From Geothrix sp. 21YS21S-2 (lineage in GTDB: Bacteria > Acidobacteriota > Holophagae > Holophagales > Holophagaceae): a stretch of 64,000 bases of DNA. Below, piece after piece: positions 44,401 to 54,289 of the stretch (within the stretch, counting starts at the first letter, position 1; each line of letters opens with the position of its first letter). The stretch spans positions 1,026,001 to 1,090,000 of the forward strand of contig NZ_CP132910.1 in the NCBI RefSeq assembly GCF_030846775.1. The letters are read 5' to 3'. The notes beneath the pieces were generated by a model that did not search any database, was not told the DNA's origin, and saw only the letters and a list, made by a program, of their open reading frames with translations. Position numbers and translations under genes: made by a program.

Positions 44401-46749
44401 CTATTGGATTTCCCGGACGATCATCCTTCCCGTGAGCGCCGGCGTGTCCGCGCCGGTCTGGGTCATGGAAAGGAGGATGTTCGTGGGGACGGTGGTCGTG
44501 ATCATGGCCAGGATCGTCTGGGTCGTGCCGGCCGGTACCGGCACGGGACTGGCGGCGGTGGTGCCGAAAAAGACCTGGTTGCTGATCAGGGTGGGACCGG
44601 TGGTCATGTCGAAAAGGCCGTAGGTGAGTCCGTTCGCCGGCGAAAAGCCCGACGCCGAGAGGGTGACGCTGATCTCGTAGGTCTTGTTGGCGCCCAGGAC
44701 CACCTGGCCGCCCGAGACCGAGAGGCCTCGGAGGGTGGTGCCCACCACGCTGAAGGCGGGGGTCGCGCCGGAGACGAAGAAGAAGCCGTAGTCCGCCAGG
44801 GCGGTCACGCTGGAGAAGAGGGGCGTCATAGGGGTAACCCGCGTCCAGACGCCGCCGACGACCGCAAGGATGTCACCGTCCTGCTCCGGCCCCGACACTG
44901 ACGAGGTCGTTATCGCTCCGGCGCCGTTGCTGACCAGGACGGCATTCGGGGGCAGGCTGGTGAGTCCGGTGCCGCCATGCGCCACGTCAACGATGCCGGA
45001 GACGTTCCCGGCGGTCGTGGCGGTGGCCGCGTTACCGGTGGTGCTTTGATTGAGCGTGGGAACATCCAGGACCTGGATGGGCGCCATGGTGACATTGGTG
45101 CCGTCCCCGCGGAGGAACGATCTGGCCGTGGCCCCGCCGGCCAGGGCATTGAGGGCGGCCTGTTGGGTGGCGGCGCCGGTGCCCCCGTTGGCCAGGGCCA
45201 CGATGCCGGTGACGTTGGCGGCCGTGCCCGTCATCACGGTTGGGAGGTCACCGGCCTGGATCGCCGCCAGGACGACACCAGTGCCGTCGCCCCGAAGGAA
45301 CTGGCCGGACGTGTGGCCGCCGGCCAGGGCGGCCAGGGCGGCCGCGGCGGTGGTGGCGCCGGTGCCGCCGTTGGCGATGCCCACGGTGCCCGAGACGCTG
45401 GTGGCCGTGGTGGCGGTGGTCGCGAGGGTGGCGGTGGCGGCGTTGCCGGTCGTGCTCTGGTTCAGGAGGGGCACGTCTGCCGCCTGGATGGCCGACAGGG
45501 TGACGTTGGTGCCGTTGCCCCGGAGGTACTGACCGGAGGCGGTGGACCCGGCGAGGGCGTTGAGGGCCAGCTGCGCGGTGGCGGCGCCGGTGCCGCCGTT
45601 GGCAACCGGGAGGGTCCCGGCGACGTCGGTGGCCAGGTTCACGGCGGCGCCGTTGCTGGCGGCGGTGAGGCGGCCCTGCTGGTCGACGGTGACGTTGGCG
45701 CGGGTGTAGGAGCCCGGGGTCACGGCGGTGTTGGCCAGGGCCAGGGAGCCGCTGACGGTGATGGGGCCGCCGGTGAGGCCGGTGCCCGCGGCGACGCTGG
45801 TCACGGTGCCTCCGCCGCCGGCCGCGCCCACCTGGGCCCAGGCCGCGCCATTGTACTGATAGATGCCGGAGGTGCCGTCGGTCTGGTAGACCATCAGGCC
45901 CGCTGCGGGCGTGGCGATGGCGAGGCGCTGGGCCTGGGTCTGGCGGGGCATCAGGAAGCCCTTGGTGGTGCTGGAGAGGTCCAGGAGGGCGCTGGCGTTG
46001 GGGGGATTGACCCCCAGGCCCAGGGAGCCGGTGGTGAACACCACGTTGGAGCCGGCGAGGGTCATCGGGCTGGCCCCGGCGGGGCCTGCGGGTCCGGTTG
46101 CGCCGGTCAGGCCCGTGGCGCCCGGCAGGCCCTGGGGGCCCATGGGCCCGGTCGCGCCCGTGGGACCGATCGGGCCCGCGGGCCCGGCGGTGCCGGCCAC
46201 GGACGAGGCGGTCCAGGAGGTCCCGTTGTACACCAGGGCCTGCCCGGCGGTGGGCGCGGCGGTGGTGAGGTCGATGGGGAAGCCCTGCAGCTTGCCCACC
46301 TTCGTCAGGCTCTGGGTGCCGGTGAGGTCGCCGCTGAAGGCGCCCACGAGGTCCCAGGCGCTCCGGGCCTGGAAGGCCGGCAGGAGGTCCACGTCGGGCG
46401 AGAGCGCGACGCCCGAGATGGTCAGGTGGAGCTTCAGGCCGGAGCGGCTCAGCACGGCCGGCGGGATGGCGGGCATGCCCGAGGTGCCCAGCACGATGCC
46501 GTAGAGGCCCCCTTCCACCTCCAGGGACTGGTTCCCGGAATTCCACAGCTCGATGCCGCCGGAATCCAGGATCGAGAAGGTGAAGACGCGCGTGCCGGTG
46601 ACCGGCGTGGTGCCGTCCAGGAGCCGGCCCTGGTAGGCCACCTGCGGCAGGGGCGCGGCGTCCGCGGCCTGCTGTGCGAGAACGGGCAGGGCCGCCGGGC
46701 CGAGGCCGATGATCATCGCCATGGAGGAGGAGAGGAGAGGGAATCGCAT
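44401..46749 (-). CDS. Large secreted surface protein with collagen-like and tail-fibre-like repeats
   Basis: 782 residues. Signal peptide ending near VLAQQA; residues ~30-160 form an N-terminal beta domain (VAYQGRLLDGTTPVTGTRVFTFSI). A short collagen-like Gly-X-Y stretch (GPAGPIGPTGATGPMGPQG) lies near residue 200. From about 380 to 650 there are at least four modules of the form ANGGTGAAT...LNALAGG...LRGDGTNV...IQ.xD(V/L)P, as in phage tail fibres and bacterial adhesins. A beta-rich C-terminal domain closes it. Likely a cell-surface adhesin. It starts a cluster with a lipoprotein and a beta-barrel (transcription order barrel, lipoprotein, this). Confidence 0.78.
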   Translation of the reverse strand: MRFPLLSSSMAMIIGLGPAALPVLAQQAADAAPLPQVAYQGRLLDGTTPVTGTRVFTFSILDSGGIELWNSGNQSLEVEGGLYGIVLGTSGMPAIPPAVLSRSGLKLHLTISGVALSPDVDLLPAFQARSAWDLVGAFSGDLTGTQSLTKVGKLQGFPIDLTTAAPTAGQALVYNGTSWTASSVAGTAGPAGPIGPTGATGPMGPQGLPGATGLTGATGPAGPAGASPMTLAGSNVVFTTGSLGLGVNPPNASALLDLSSTTKGFLMPRQTQAQRLAIATPAAGLMVYQTDGTSGIYQYNGAAWAQVGAAGGGGTVTSVAAGTGLTGGPITVSGSLALANTAVTPGSYTRANVTVDQQGRLTAASNGAAVNLATDVAGTLPVANGGTGAATAQLALNALAGSTASGQYLRGNGTNVTLSAIQAADVPLLNQSTTGNAATATLATTATTATSVSGTVGIANGGTGATTAAAALAALAGGHTSGQFLRGDGTGVVLAAIQAGDLPTVMTGTAANVTGIVALANGGTGAATQQAALNALAGGATARSFLRGDGTNVTMAPIQVLDVPTLNQSTTGNAATATTAGNVSGIVDVAHGGTGLTSLPPNAVLVSNGAGAITTSSVSGPEQDGDILAVVGGVWTRVTPMTPLFSSVTALADYGFFFVSGATPAFSVVGTTLRGLSVSGGQVVLGANKTYEISVTLSASGFSPANGLTYGLFDMTTGPTLISNQVFFGTTAASPVPVPAGTTQTILAMITTTVPTNILLSMTQTGADTPALTGRMIVREIQ

Positions 46750-46792
46750 GGGAGCCGCCTGAGGATGGGACCGGGGAGGATGGGAACCGGAT

Positions 46793-47332
46793 TCAGTTGT
46801 GGGTGGGGGGTTCGAAGCCGTGGCGCACCTGCTGGACCCCGTCGGCCGTCGCGGACTTCCGGGCGGGGAAGGCTTCGCCCGCCACCATGCCGTTGCGCAG
46901 CGTCCCCTGGACCTGGAGCCTGCCGGAGGCCTGCACCAGGGAGGGGTTCACGTGGGCCGGGATCGCGGCCAGGACGTGGACGGAGGCGGTGGCGGTGTAG
47001 CGGGGGTCGTTGTTGTACATCGCCACGATCTGGCAGGTTCCGGCGGTGGCGGCGGCCGTGAAGGTCCCCGCGGCGTCGATGGTGCCGGCGGTGGCGGGCA
47101 GGACCGTCCAGGTGGTGCCTCCGCCCCAGGGTGAACTGGCTGAGAAATGGAAGGTCTGCCCCAGAAGCACCTGGGCGGAAGGGGGGGTGATGTTGAACCG
47201 GCCGTTCAACTGCCCGGCTTGGTCGCCGGGGGCCTTGTCGCCCCCCATGATGCAGCCCACCATGCCGGAGGCCGCGAGGGCCCCCGCCAGCAGGCGGCGG
47301 CGAATGCCGGGGGATTCGGGAAGCAGGATCAT
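46793..47332 (-). CDS. Putative lipoprotein with Big/Ig-like domain
   Basis: 179 residues. The lipobox LAASGMVGC ends at the Cys near residue 27. One Ig-like domain follows (NITPPSAQVLLGQTFHFSAS...WTVLPATAGTIDAAGTFTAAATAG). Probably surface-attached. It lies between the barrel and the tail-fibre-like protein genes, all in one direction. Confidence 0.75.
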   Translation of the reverse strand: MILLPESPGIRRRLLAGALAASGMVGCIMGGDKAPGDQAGQLNGRFNITPPSAQVLLGQTFHFSASSPWGGGTTWTVLPATAGTIDAAGTFTAAATAGTCQIVAMYNNDPRYTATASVHVLAAIPAHVNPSLVQASGRLQVQGTLRNGMVAGEAFPARKSATADGVQQVRHGFEPPTHN

Positions 47333-47342
47333 GGTCGTTCCC

Positions 47343-47930
47343 CTAGAAGGTCCAGATGATGCCGACGGTGCCCACGCGGGCCTGGAGATCCTCGTAGCCG
47401 TAATGGCTGGCGATCCAGCGCGCCTCGAGCTCCAGGCCCGGGCGGAACCGGCGGGTGACTGCGAAGCCCAGGCCGGCCCGGGTCCAGTGGCTGGTGCCGG
47501 AGAGCCGCGCGACGCCGGCCCCGGGGACTTCCAGCTCGTTGGTGCTCTTCACGCTCCAGCGGATGGCGTAGACGCCCGGGCCCATGGCCCATTTCCCCCG
47601 GGGGCCGTCGTTGCGGAAGAGCAGTTCGACGCCCAGGCTCATGGCCTGGACCCTGGTGTCGATGCGCTGGATGAAGGGGGTGGTGACGGCCTGGTGCCGG
47701 GCGCCGAAGCCCATGAAGTCCAGCCGTGGGCGCACCGCGTGGGTCGGGTCGAGGTTCCAGTCGAGGTGGACGCCCCCCTGGAAACCGGCGCCCGCGGTGG
47801 TGCGGAGCTTGTTCTCCACGGGCACGGCGGCGCCGGCCTGGATGCCGATCCAGGGGGACTCCGCCGCCCCAAGAAAGGCCGAACCCGCCATCAGTGCTCC
47901 GAGGACGGCCAACCCTATCGAATGCCGCAT
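47343..47930 (-). CDS. Outer-membrane beta-barrel protein
   Basis: 195 residues. Signal peptide (IGLAVLGALMAGSAFLGA) and a barrel with alternating strands ending VGIIWTF (terminal Phe). Resembles small OmpW/OmpA-like or opacity-type barrels; no specific family. First gene of the surface-protein cluster; ten bases before the lipoprotein gene. Confidence 0.75.
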   Translation of the reverse strand: MRHSIGLAVLGALMAGSAFLGAAESPWIGIQAGAAVPVENKLRTTAGAGFQGGVHLDWNLDPTHAVRPRLDFMGFGARHQAVTTPFIQRIDTRVQAMSLGVELLFRNDGPRGKWAMGPGVYAIRWSVKSTNELEVPGAGVARLSGTSHWTRAGLGFAVTRRFRPGLELEARWIASHYGYEDLQARVGTVGIIWTF

Positions 47931-48083
47931 GATGCCTCCGGTCCCGATTCGCCTGGCTTTGGTGTGAATTGATAAAAGTTATATCGATTGATCCCAAATC
48001 TCTATTGTTTATTATTTCCAAGTCCTCCATGCCGGTCGCCGTCCGCCGTGGAAGGCTCCACATTCAACCCAAGGGAGGCGAGC

Positions 48084-48638
48084 ATGCCTGAAGCCATGGA
48101 ACTCGGAAGGCGGGTCGCGACCTTCCGGGAGCGCCTGGGCCTGAGCCGGGAGGAGCTGGCCGCCAACGCGGGCGTCAGCGCCGGGCTCGTGGAGGCGGTG
48201 GAAGAGGGTCGCGCCTATCCGCCCCTGGGTCTCCTTCTCAAGGTCGCCCGGGCCCTGGGACAGCGCCTGGGCACGTTCATGGACGACCACTACCGGGAGG
48301 ACCCCCTCATCGTCCGGGCGAAGGACCGCCAAGGAGAGGTCCCGGACGCCGTCACGGGTCCCTACCGCTACTTCTCCCTGGGCCGCGGCAAGACCGACCG
48401 GCACATGGAGCCGCTCTTCATCGAGATCGGACCGGAGGAGCCCGGGACCCCCTCCAGCCACGAGGGGGAGGAGTTCCTCCTCGTCGCCGACGGGGAGGTG
48501 GTGGTCCGCTACGGCAACGCCACCCACACCCTCCGGCCCGGGGACACCATGTACTACAACTCCATCGTCCCCCACGTCGTGTTCGCGGGCGGGGGCCGGC
48601 CGGCCTCCATCTACGCCGTCATCTTCCAGCCCTTCTGA
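48084..48638 (+). CDS. XRE-family regulator with cupin domain
   Basis: 184 residues. The N-terminal HTH is LSREELAANAGVSAGLVEAVEEG; the C-terminal cupin contains SSHEGEEFLLVADGEVVVRYG and RPGDTMYYNSIVPHVV, which supply His/Glu metal or ligand positions. Such proteins regulate an adjacent enzyme gene in response to a small molecule. It precedes the acyl-CoA ligase gene by 11 bp and probably controls it. Confidence 0.9.
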   Translation: MPEAMELGRRVATFRERLGLSREELAANAGVSAGLVEAVEEGRAYPPLGLLLKVARALGQRLGTFMDDHYREDPLIVRAKDRQGEVPDAVTGPYRYFSLGRGKTDRHMEPLFIEIGPEEPGTPSSHEGEEFLLVADGEVVVRYGNATHTLRPGDTMYYNSIVPHVVFAGGGRPASIYAVIFQPF

Positions 48639-48649
48639 CCGGAGGTCCC

Positions 48650-50380
48650 GTGAGCTTCTCCCTGGCCTCCCCGCGAGGCACCGCCCCCGTGGAGGGGCCC
48701 TTCCCGGCGTCCGCATCCATGGGCCCCACCCCCGAGGGGGTCCCCGTCACCCGGGAGCTGACCATCGGCCAGGCCCTGGACGCGGCCGTGGCCGCCCATC
48801 CGGGGCAGGACGCCGTGGTGTACGCCGACCGCGACTACCGCCTGACCTGGCGGCAGTTCTCGGACCAGGTGGACCTCATGGCCAAGGGCCTCATGGCCCT
48901 CGGGGTGAAGAAGGGCGAGAAGGTGGCGGTGTGGGCCACCAACGTCCCCCACTGGGTGACCCTGCAGTTCGCCACCGCCCGCATCGGCGCGGTCCTCCTG
49001 ACCGTGAACACCAACTACAAGTCCACCGAGATCGACTACCTCCTGCGGCAGTCGGAGACCGAGAACCTCTTCATCATCGAGGGGGTGCGCGACACGGACT
49101 ACGTGGCGACCCTGTTCGAGCTGGTGCCCGAGCTCAAGGACCAGCCGCGGGGCCAGCTTCGGTCGCCCCGCTACCCGCACCTCAAGCGGGTCGTCTTCCT
49201 GGGGGCCCAGAAGCACCGGGGCATGTACGCCGTTCCCGAGGTCCTGGCCCTGGCCTGCACCGTGACGGAGGAGGACTTCCAGGCCCGCCAGGCGGAGCTG
49301 GACTGCCGCGACGTCATCAACATGCAGTACACGTCCGGCACCACGGGCTTTCCCAAGGGCGTGCAGCTCACCCATCACAACATCCTCAACAACGGCTTCT
49401 GGATCGGCTTCAACCAGCACCTGACCCACCAGGACCGGGTGTGCATCCCCGTTCCGCTCTTCCACTGCTTCGGGTGCGTGCTGGGCGTCATGGCCTGCGT
49501 CAGCCACGCCTCCACGATGGTCCTCCTGGAGAAGTACGACCCGGTGACGGTGATGATGAGCGTGGAGCGCGAGGCCTGCACGGCGCTCTACGGCGTGCCC
49601 ACGATGTTCATCAACGTCCTGGAGCACCCCCTCTTCCCCAAGTTCGACTTCACGAGCCTGCGCACCGGCATCATGGCCGGCTCGCCCTGCCCCGTGAAGA
49701 CCATGCGCGCCTGCGTGGAGCGCATGCACATGGACGAACTGACCATCTGCTACGGCCTGACGGAATCCAGCCCCGTGGTGACCCAGACCCGCTACGACGA
49801 ACCCAGCCTCGAGGTGAAGTGCGCCACCGTGGGCCGGGCCATGCCCGGCATCGAGATGGCGGTGATCACGGAGAACGGGGAGCTCGCTCCCGTGGGCGAG
49901 CCGGGGGAGCTGTGCAGCCGCGGCTACACCACCATGTCCGGCTACTACCGCATGCCGGCCGAGACCGCCCAGTGCGTCGACGCCAACGGCTGGCTCCACT
50001 CCGGCGACATCGGCACCATGGACGCCCAGGGCTACTACCGCGTCACCGGCCGCCTCAAGGACATGATCATCCGGGGCGGCGAGAACATCTACCCCAAGGA
50101 GCTCGAGGAGTACATCCACCACCTGGAGGGCGTCTCCGACGTCCAGGTGGTGGGCGTGCCCAGCGCCAAGTACGGCGAGCAGTGCGCGGCCTTCATCATC
50201 CTCCGCCCCGGCGCGGACCTGTCGGAGGCCGACGTCCAGGACTTCTGCCGGGGCAGGATCGCGTGGTACAAGATCCCCCGGTACGTGGCCTTCGTGGAGG
50301 CCTACCCCATGACGGCCAGCGGGAAGATCCAGAAGTACCGGCTGCGGGAGGAGGCCGCGCGGCGGTGGCCGGAGGCCTAG
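48650..50380 (+). CDS. AMP-forming acyl-CoA synthetase
   Basis: 576 residues. The ATP-binding motif YTSGTTGFPKGVQ, the FTSLRTGIMAGSPCP and CYGLTESSPVV stretch, the GYYRMPAET...GWLHSGDIG motif and the C-terminal catalytic lysine in ASGKIQKYRL are all present. It activates a carboxylic acid, likely a medium/long fatty acid, to its CoA ester. Starts with GTG at 48650 after GGAGGT. Operon with the HTH-cupin regulator. Confidence 0.94.
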   Translation: MSFSLASPRGTAPVEGPFPASASMGPTPEGVPVTRELTIGQALDAAVAAHPGQDAVVYADRDYRLTWRQFSDQVDLMAKGLMALGVKKGEKVAVWATNVPHWVTLQFATARIGAVLLTVNTNYKSTEIDYLLRQSETENLFIIEGVRDTDYVATLFELVPELKDQPRGQLRSPRYPHLKRVVFLGAQKHRGMYAVPEVLALACTVTEEDFQARQAELDCRDVINMQYTSGTTGFPKGVQLTHHNILNNGFWIGFNQHLTHQDRVCIPVPLFHCFGCVLGVMACVSHASTMVLLEKYDPVTVMMSVEREACTALYGVPTMFINVLEHPLFPKFDFTSLRTGIMAGSPCPVKTMRACVERMHMDELTICYGLTESSPVVTQTRYDEPSLEVKCATVGRAMPGIEMAVITENGELAPVGEPGELCSRGYTTMSGYYRMPAETAQCVDANGWLHSGDIGTMDAQGYYRVTGRLKDMIIRGGENIYPKELEEYIHHLEGVSDVQVVGVPSAKYGEQCAAFIILRPGADLSEADVQDFCRGRIAWYKIPRYVAFVEAYPMTASGKIQKYRLREEAARRWPEA

Positions 50381-50439
50381 GCGGGAAATACGGGTAGTAT
50401 TGGGGATCACTTTCCCCAGGTCCGCCTTCCGGAGGCCCC

Positions 50440-51333
50440 ATGCCCCCACGTCCCTATCGACGCCCCACGAGCCTGCTGGTCAAGGCCCTGCTATGGGCGG
50501 CGGCGGCCGCAGTGATGGTGGGGTCGATGGTCTACCAGCGGCTCACCGGGCCCACCCACCCCCGGCGCGGCGCCTTCGCCATGGCGGGGGCCACCCACGC
50601 CTACAAGGTGTCCCGCAGCGGGGACAGCGGCCAGGACGAACGCATCGCCCTTCCGGACCCGGGCCATGGCGTCACGGGCGTCCTCCGCTACCGGCGGTTC
50701 CGCACGGCGGACCCCTTCACCTCCGTGCCTTTGCGCGCCGAGGACCACCGGGGCCGGAAGGAGCTGGCGGCACTGCTGCCGCGCCAGCCCGCCGCCGGGA
50801 AGCTGGAATACGTCCTCCGCCTGGAGGGCCCCGGAGGCCCGGTGACGGTGCCCCCGGAGGGCGGGGCCATCGTGATCCGCTTCAAGGACCACGTGCCGGC
50901 GCCCCTGCTCGTCGCCCACGTGGCCATGATGTTCCTCGGGGTCATGGTGGGGGTGCGGGCCGGCCTCGCCGCGGTGGCGGGGGCCTCGGACATGGCCTCC
51001 CAGGCCTGGGCCACGCTTGCCTGCCTCACCGCTGGCGGGCTGGTGCTGGGGCCCTTCGTGCAGAAGCACGCCTTCGGCGCCTACTGGACCGGATTCCCCT
51101 TCGGAGGGGACCTCACCGACAACAAGACCGTGCTCATGTGGGGCGCCTGGGCCCTGGCCTGCGCCGTCCTGTGGGCGGCGCGCCGCGGCCCCGCGCGGGT
51201 CGCGGTGGCCCTGGCCTCGGCGGCGATGCTGGGGGTGTACCTCATCCCCCACAGCGCCCGGGGCAGCGAGCTGGACTATTCGAAGGTGGACCGGGGCATG
51301 ACCGGCCCCGCCGCCATCCAAACGGGCCGCTGA
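50440..51333 (+). CDS. Integral membrane protein of unknown function
   Basis: 297 residues. One N-terminal helix (LLVKALLWAAAAAVMVGSMVY), a periplasmic beta-rich domain (residues ~40-155), then about four helices (LLVAHVAMMFLGVMVGVRAGL, ATLACLTAGGLVLGPFV, MLMWGAW-type segment, VAVALASAAMLGVYLIP). No catalytic motif recognised. It is followed 24 bp later by an acid phosphatase gene in the same direction. Confidence 0.75.
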   Translation: MPPRPYRRPTSLLVKALLWAAAAAVMVGSMVYQRLTGPTHPRRGAFAMAGATHAYKVSRSGDSGQDERIALPDPGHGVTGVLRYRRFRTADPFTSVPLRAEDHRGRKELAALLPRQPAAGKLEYVLRLEGPGGPVTVPPEGGAIVIRFKDHVPAPLLVAHVAMMFLGVMVGVRAGLAAVAGASDMASQAWATLACLTAGGLVLGPFVQKHAFGAYWTGFPFGGDLTDNKTVLMWGAWALACAVLWAARRGPARVAVALASAAMLGVYLIPHSARGSELDYSKVDRGMTGPAAIQTGR

Positions 51334-51357
51334 GCCCCCCACGGAAGGACACGGACC

Positions 51358-52107
51358 ATGAAGGCACTCGGAATCCTGGCGCTCCCCCTGCTGCTCCTCG
51401 CGGCGTGGCCCCCGGCCTTCGCCCAGGCCGCCCGCGGCAGGTACCCGGAGGCAACCCGCAACTTCGTGGACCCCGCCGCCCTGGACCTGTCCGCCCTGCC
51501 CGCGCCGCCCCTTCCGGGAACCCTGGCCGCCGACGCTGACCTGGAGACGATCCTCCAGCTCCAGGCGTGGCGCACGGAGGCCGAGGTGGCCTGGGCCCGG
51601 GCCCTGGACCACCTGGACATCTTCGGCGCCGGCGCCGCCGTCGGGCCCTGGTTCACCCGGTCCGCCCTGCCCCGCTGCGCCCAGCTTCTGGAGGAGGCCC
51701 TGGGGGACGGGGAAAGCCTCAACAAGGTCGCCAAGCTGAAGTTCCGGAGGCTCCGCCCCCCCTACTTCGACGCCCGGGTGAAGCCCTGCGTGAAGATCCT
51801 GCCCTTCCCCGTGGGCGAGCCCCCCGCAGGCTTCTACTCCTACCCCAGCGGCCATTCCACCTCCATCTTCATCCTGGCGGAGCTCGTGTCGGACCTGGTC
51901 CCCGACCGGCGCGAGGCCATGCAGGAATGGGCCCACAAGGCCGCCTGGAGCCGCATGTTCGCGGGCATGCACTTCCCCTCCGACGACGTGGGCGGGATGC
52001 ACCTGGCGGCGATCGCGGTCAAGGGGATGAAGGCCAACCCCGCCTTCCGCGAGGCCCTGGCGGCGTGCGCCGAGGAGATCAGGACCGCGAGGTCACTGCC
52101 CCAGTAG
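51358..52107 (+). CDS. Class A acid phosphatase (PAP2 family)
   Basis: 249 residues. Signal peptide (LALPLLLLAAWPPAFAQA by pattern), then the three PAP2 motifs: KFRRLRPP (KxxxxxxRP), YPSGHSTS (PSGH) and SRMFAGMHFPSDDVGG (SRxxxxxHxxxD). It removes phosphate from organic esters in the periplasm. Its end overlaps the convergent PAS gene by 15 bases. Confidence 0.92.
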   Translation: MKALGILALPLLLLAAWPPAFAQAARGRYPEATRNFVDPAALDLSALPAPPLPGTLAADADLETILQLQAWRTEAEVAWARALDHLDIFGAGAAVGPWFTRSALPRCAQLLEEALGDGESLNKVAKLKFRRLRPPYFDARVKPCVKILPFPVGEPPAGFYSYPSGHSTSIFILAELVSDLVPDRREAMQEWAHKAAWSRMFAGMHFPSDDVGGMHLAAIAVKGMKANPAFREALAACAEEIRTARSLPQ

Positions 52108-52707
52108 CCGGTCCGCCTCCTCCTGGAGCCGGGCCACGTAGGTGGGGAAGCAGTCGGGGCAGAGCCCGTGGGAGAAGTCGGCCTCGGAATTGTCGCGGAC
52201 GTACTTCTCCAGCACCTCCCAGTAGCCGTCGTCGTTCTTGATCTTTTTGCAATACATGCAGATGGGCAGCAGGCCGTGGAGGGTGTGGATCCGGGTGGCC
52301 TGGGCCGCGGCGAGGGCCTCCTGGGCCTCCACCCGATCGGTGATGTCCGTGCAGCTGCCGATGAAGCCCCCGAAGGCCCCGTCAGGCCCGAACATGGGCG
52401 CGCCCCGGTCCGAGATCCAGCGCCAGGCGCCGTCGTGGCGGCGGAGGCGGTACTCCATCTCGAACACGGCGTGGCGGCCGAGGTGGTCCAGGTAGATGTC
52501 CAGGCAGCGCTGGAGGTCCTCCGGGTGCACGCCCTCGGCCCAGCCGTTGCCGGATTCCTGGGCCATGGTGCGCCCGGTGAAGGCCAGCCAGCGGGCGTTG
52601 AAGTAGTTGCAGAGGCCGTCGGTCCCTGCCCTCCAGATGAGGATGGGGGCCTGCTCGACGAGGACGGCGTATTCGCTCGGCTCGAGCACGGGTTCGACGA
52701 AGGGCAT
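52093..52707 (-). CDS. PAS-domain protein with C-terminal Cys-rich linker
   Basis: 204 residues. A PAS/PAC unit (residues ~15-140; AGTDGLCNYFNARWLAFTGR and WRWISDRGAPMFGPDGAFGGFIG) is followed by ICMYCKKIKNDDGYWEVLEKY and HGLCPDCFP, two CxxC pairs common at the ends of signalling proteins. There is no kinase or cyclase domain. It may be a stand-alone sensor. ATG 52707 after GGGAGG. Confidence 0.85.
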   Translation of the reverse strand: MPFVEPVLEPSEYAVLVEQAPILIWRAGTDGLCNYFNARWLAFTGRTMAQESGNGWAEGVHPEDLQRCLDIYLDHLGRHAVFEMEYRLRRHDGAWRWISDRGAPMFGPDGAFGGFIGSCTDITDRVEAQEALAAAQATRIHTLHGLLPICMYCKKIKNDDGYWEVLEKYVRDNSEADFSHGLCPDCFPTYVARLQEEADRLLGQ

Positions 52708-52816
52708 GGTGCCTCCCTGAGGCGGTGGGGTGGCAGTCATGGTATCGATTCCCGCGCGCCGCGGGGAAAGAAAGAGCCTCGCTCCTTTCCCCGGGGATCC
52801 AGCGGTCATGATCCGT

Positions 52817-54124
52817 TCAAGTGGAGGGCTGGAGCTCCCCGCCCTCCGCCTCCGCCTCCTCCTCGCGGAACACGCCCTCCCACCTGGCGATGACCGCGCT
52901 CGCCAGGCCGTTGCCGGTGACGTTGACCGTGGTGCGCGCCATGTCCATGATCTCGTCCACCGCCAGGATCATCGCCACGCCAGCCTCGCCGGGGAGCCCG
53001 AAGCTGGCGCAGGTGGCGGCGATGATCACCAGGGTCGCCCGGGGCACGCCGGCCACCCCCTTGGACGTGAGCATGAACATCACCATCATGGAGATCTGCT
53101 GGCCCAGCGTCATGTGGATGCCCGCGGCCTGCGCGATGGCGAGGCTGGCCAGCACCAGGTAGAGCGTCGACCCGTCCAGGTTGAAGCTGTAGCCCGTGGG
53201 GATAACGAAGCTGGCCACCCGCCGCGGGACGCCGAAGCGCACCATCTCCTCCAGGAGCTTGGGCAGGGCGGCCTCGCTGGAGGCGGTGGAGTAGGCGGTG
53301 AGGGCCGGGTCCTTGATGGCCCGGAAAAAGCCCGCCACCGGGATGCGGAACATCAGCATGACCGGGATGAACACCAGCACCACCAGGAGGATCAGGGCGA
53401 AATACAGGCTGCCCACCAGCTTGGCGTACTGCCCCAGCAGGTGGGCCACGGCCGCCCAGCCCTGCACGAACACGCCGTTGACGGCCTGGCCCGCGGCCAT
53501 GTGGCTGACGTTGTAGGCCATGGCGCCGAAGACGCCCAGCGGGGTGAGGGTCATGATCATGTCGGTGTACTTGAACATGACCTGGGCCAGCCCTTCGAAG
53601 AAGGCCAGCACGGGCCGCCCCTTGTCGGGCACGCGCGTGAGGGCGATGCCGATGAGGGCCGAGAACACCACCACCGGAAGCACGTCGGCCTCGGCGGCGT
53701 GCTTGAAGAAGTTGGTGGGAAAGGCGTGGAGGGCCACCTCCCACCCGGATTTCTGGGCCGCCAGCACCACGTGCTCGGTGGCCTTCAGCGGCAGGCCCGA
53801 GCCGGGGTGGAGCCAGTTGGCCACGAACAGCCCGATGAAGAGCGCCAGGGTGGTGATGACCTCGAAATAGAGCAGGGCCTTCCCGCCCATGCGCCCCACG
53901 GCCTTGATGTCCCCGGTCTGGGCGATGCCGGTGATGACCGTGGCCACCAGGATGGGGACGATGATGCTCTTGATGAGGCTGATGAACGCCTTGCTCAGGA
54001 ACCGAAAAGATTCATACGCGACCGGGTGACGGTCAGCGGGCAGGAAGCCGCCCAGGACGACGCCCATGAGCAGACCGAAAAAAATCCAGAAGGTGCTTGA
54101 GCGATACCAGGGCTTGCGAATCAC
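52817..54124 (-). CDS. Dicarboxylate/amino acid:cation symporter (DAACS family)
   Basis: 435 residues. About eight helices and two hairpins; the serine-rich hairpin STASSEAALPKLLEEM, TGYSFNLDGSTLYLVL and the ATCASFGLPGEAG segment are the substrate and cation site of GltP/DctA-like carriers. It imports C4-dicarboxylates or acidic amino acids. GTG start at 54124. It ends in an acidic tail (EEEAEAEGGEL). Confidence 0.92.
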   Translation of the reverse strand: MIRKPWYRSSTFWIFFGLLMGVVLGGFLPADRHPVAYESFRFLSKAFISLIKSIIVPILVATVITGIAQTGDIKAVGRMGGKALLYFEVITTLALFIGLFVANWLHPGSGLPLKATEHVVLAAQKSGWEVALHAFPTNFFKHAAEADVLPVVVFSALIGIALTRVPDKGRPVLAFFEGLAQVMFKYTDMIMTLTPLGVFGAMAYNVSHMAAGQAVNGVFVQGWAAVAHLLGQYAKLVGSLYFALILLVVLVFIPVMLMFRIPVAGFFRAIKDPALTAYSTASSEAALPKLLEEMVRFGVPRRVASFVIPTGYSFNLDGSTLYLVLASLAIAQAAGIHMTLGQQISMMVMFMLTSKGVAGVPRATLVIIAATCASFGLPGEAGVAMILAVDEIMDMARTTVNVTGNGLASAVIARWEGVFREEEAEAEGGELQPST

Positions 54125-54289
54125 GGGGGCTCCGGGGGAACGATGGGACGATGCCCAAGCATGACATGGGGGCCGCCGCCGCGCCGGGCACGCTTCCCGG
54201 GGATTTTTCCCTTCGAGGGGACGGTTCCAGGTACGTAAATTTACCTAGCCGAAAATCATCGCAAAGCGGGGCCCGGCCGAAGAGACTAA

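Noticed and set aside
44401-46749. Prophage tail-fibre module
   Set aside because: The protein has a signal peptide and lies with a lipoprotein and a barrel; no other phage gene is nearby.
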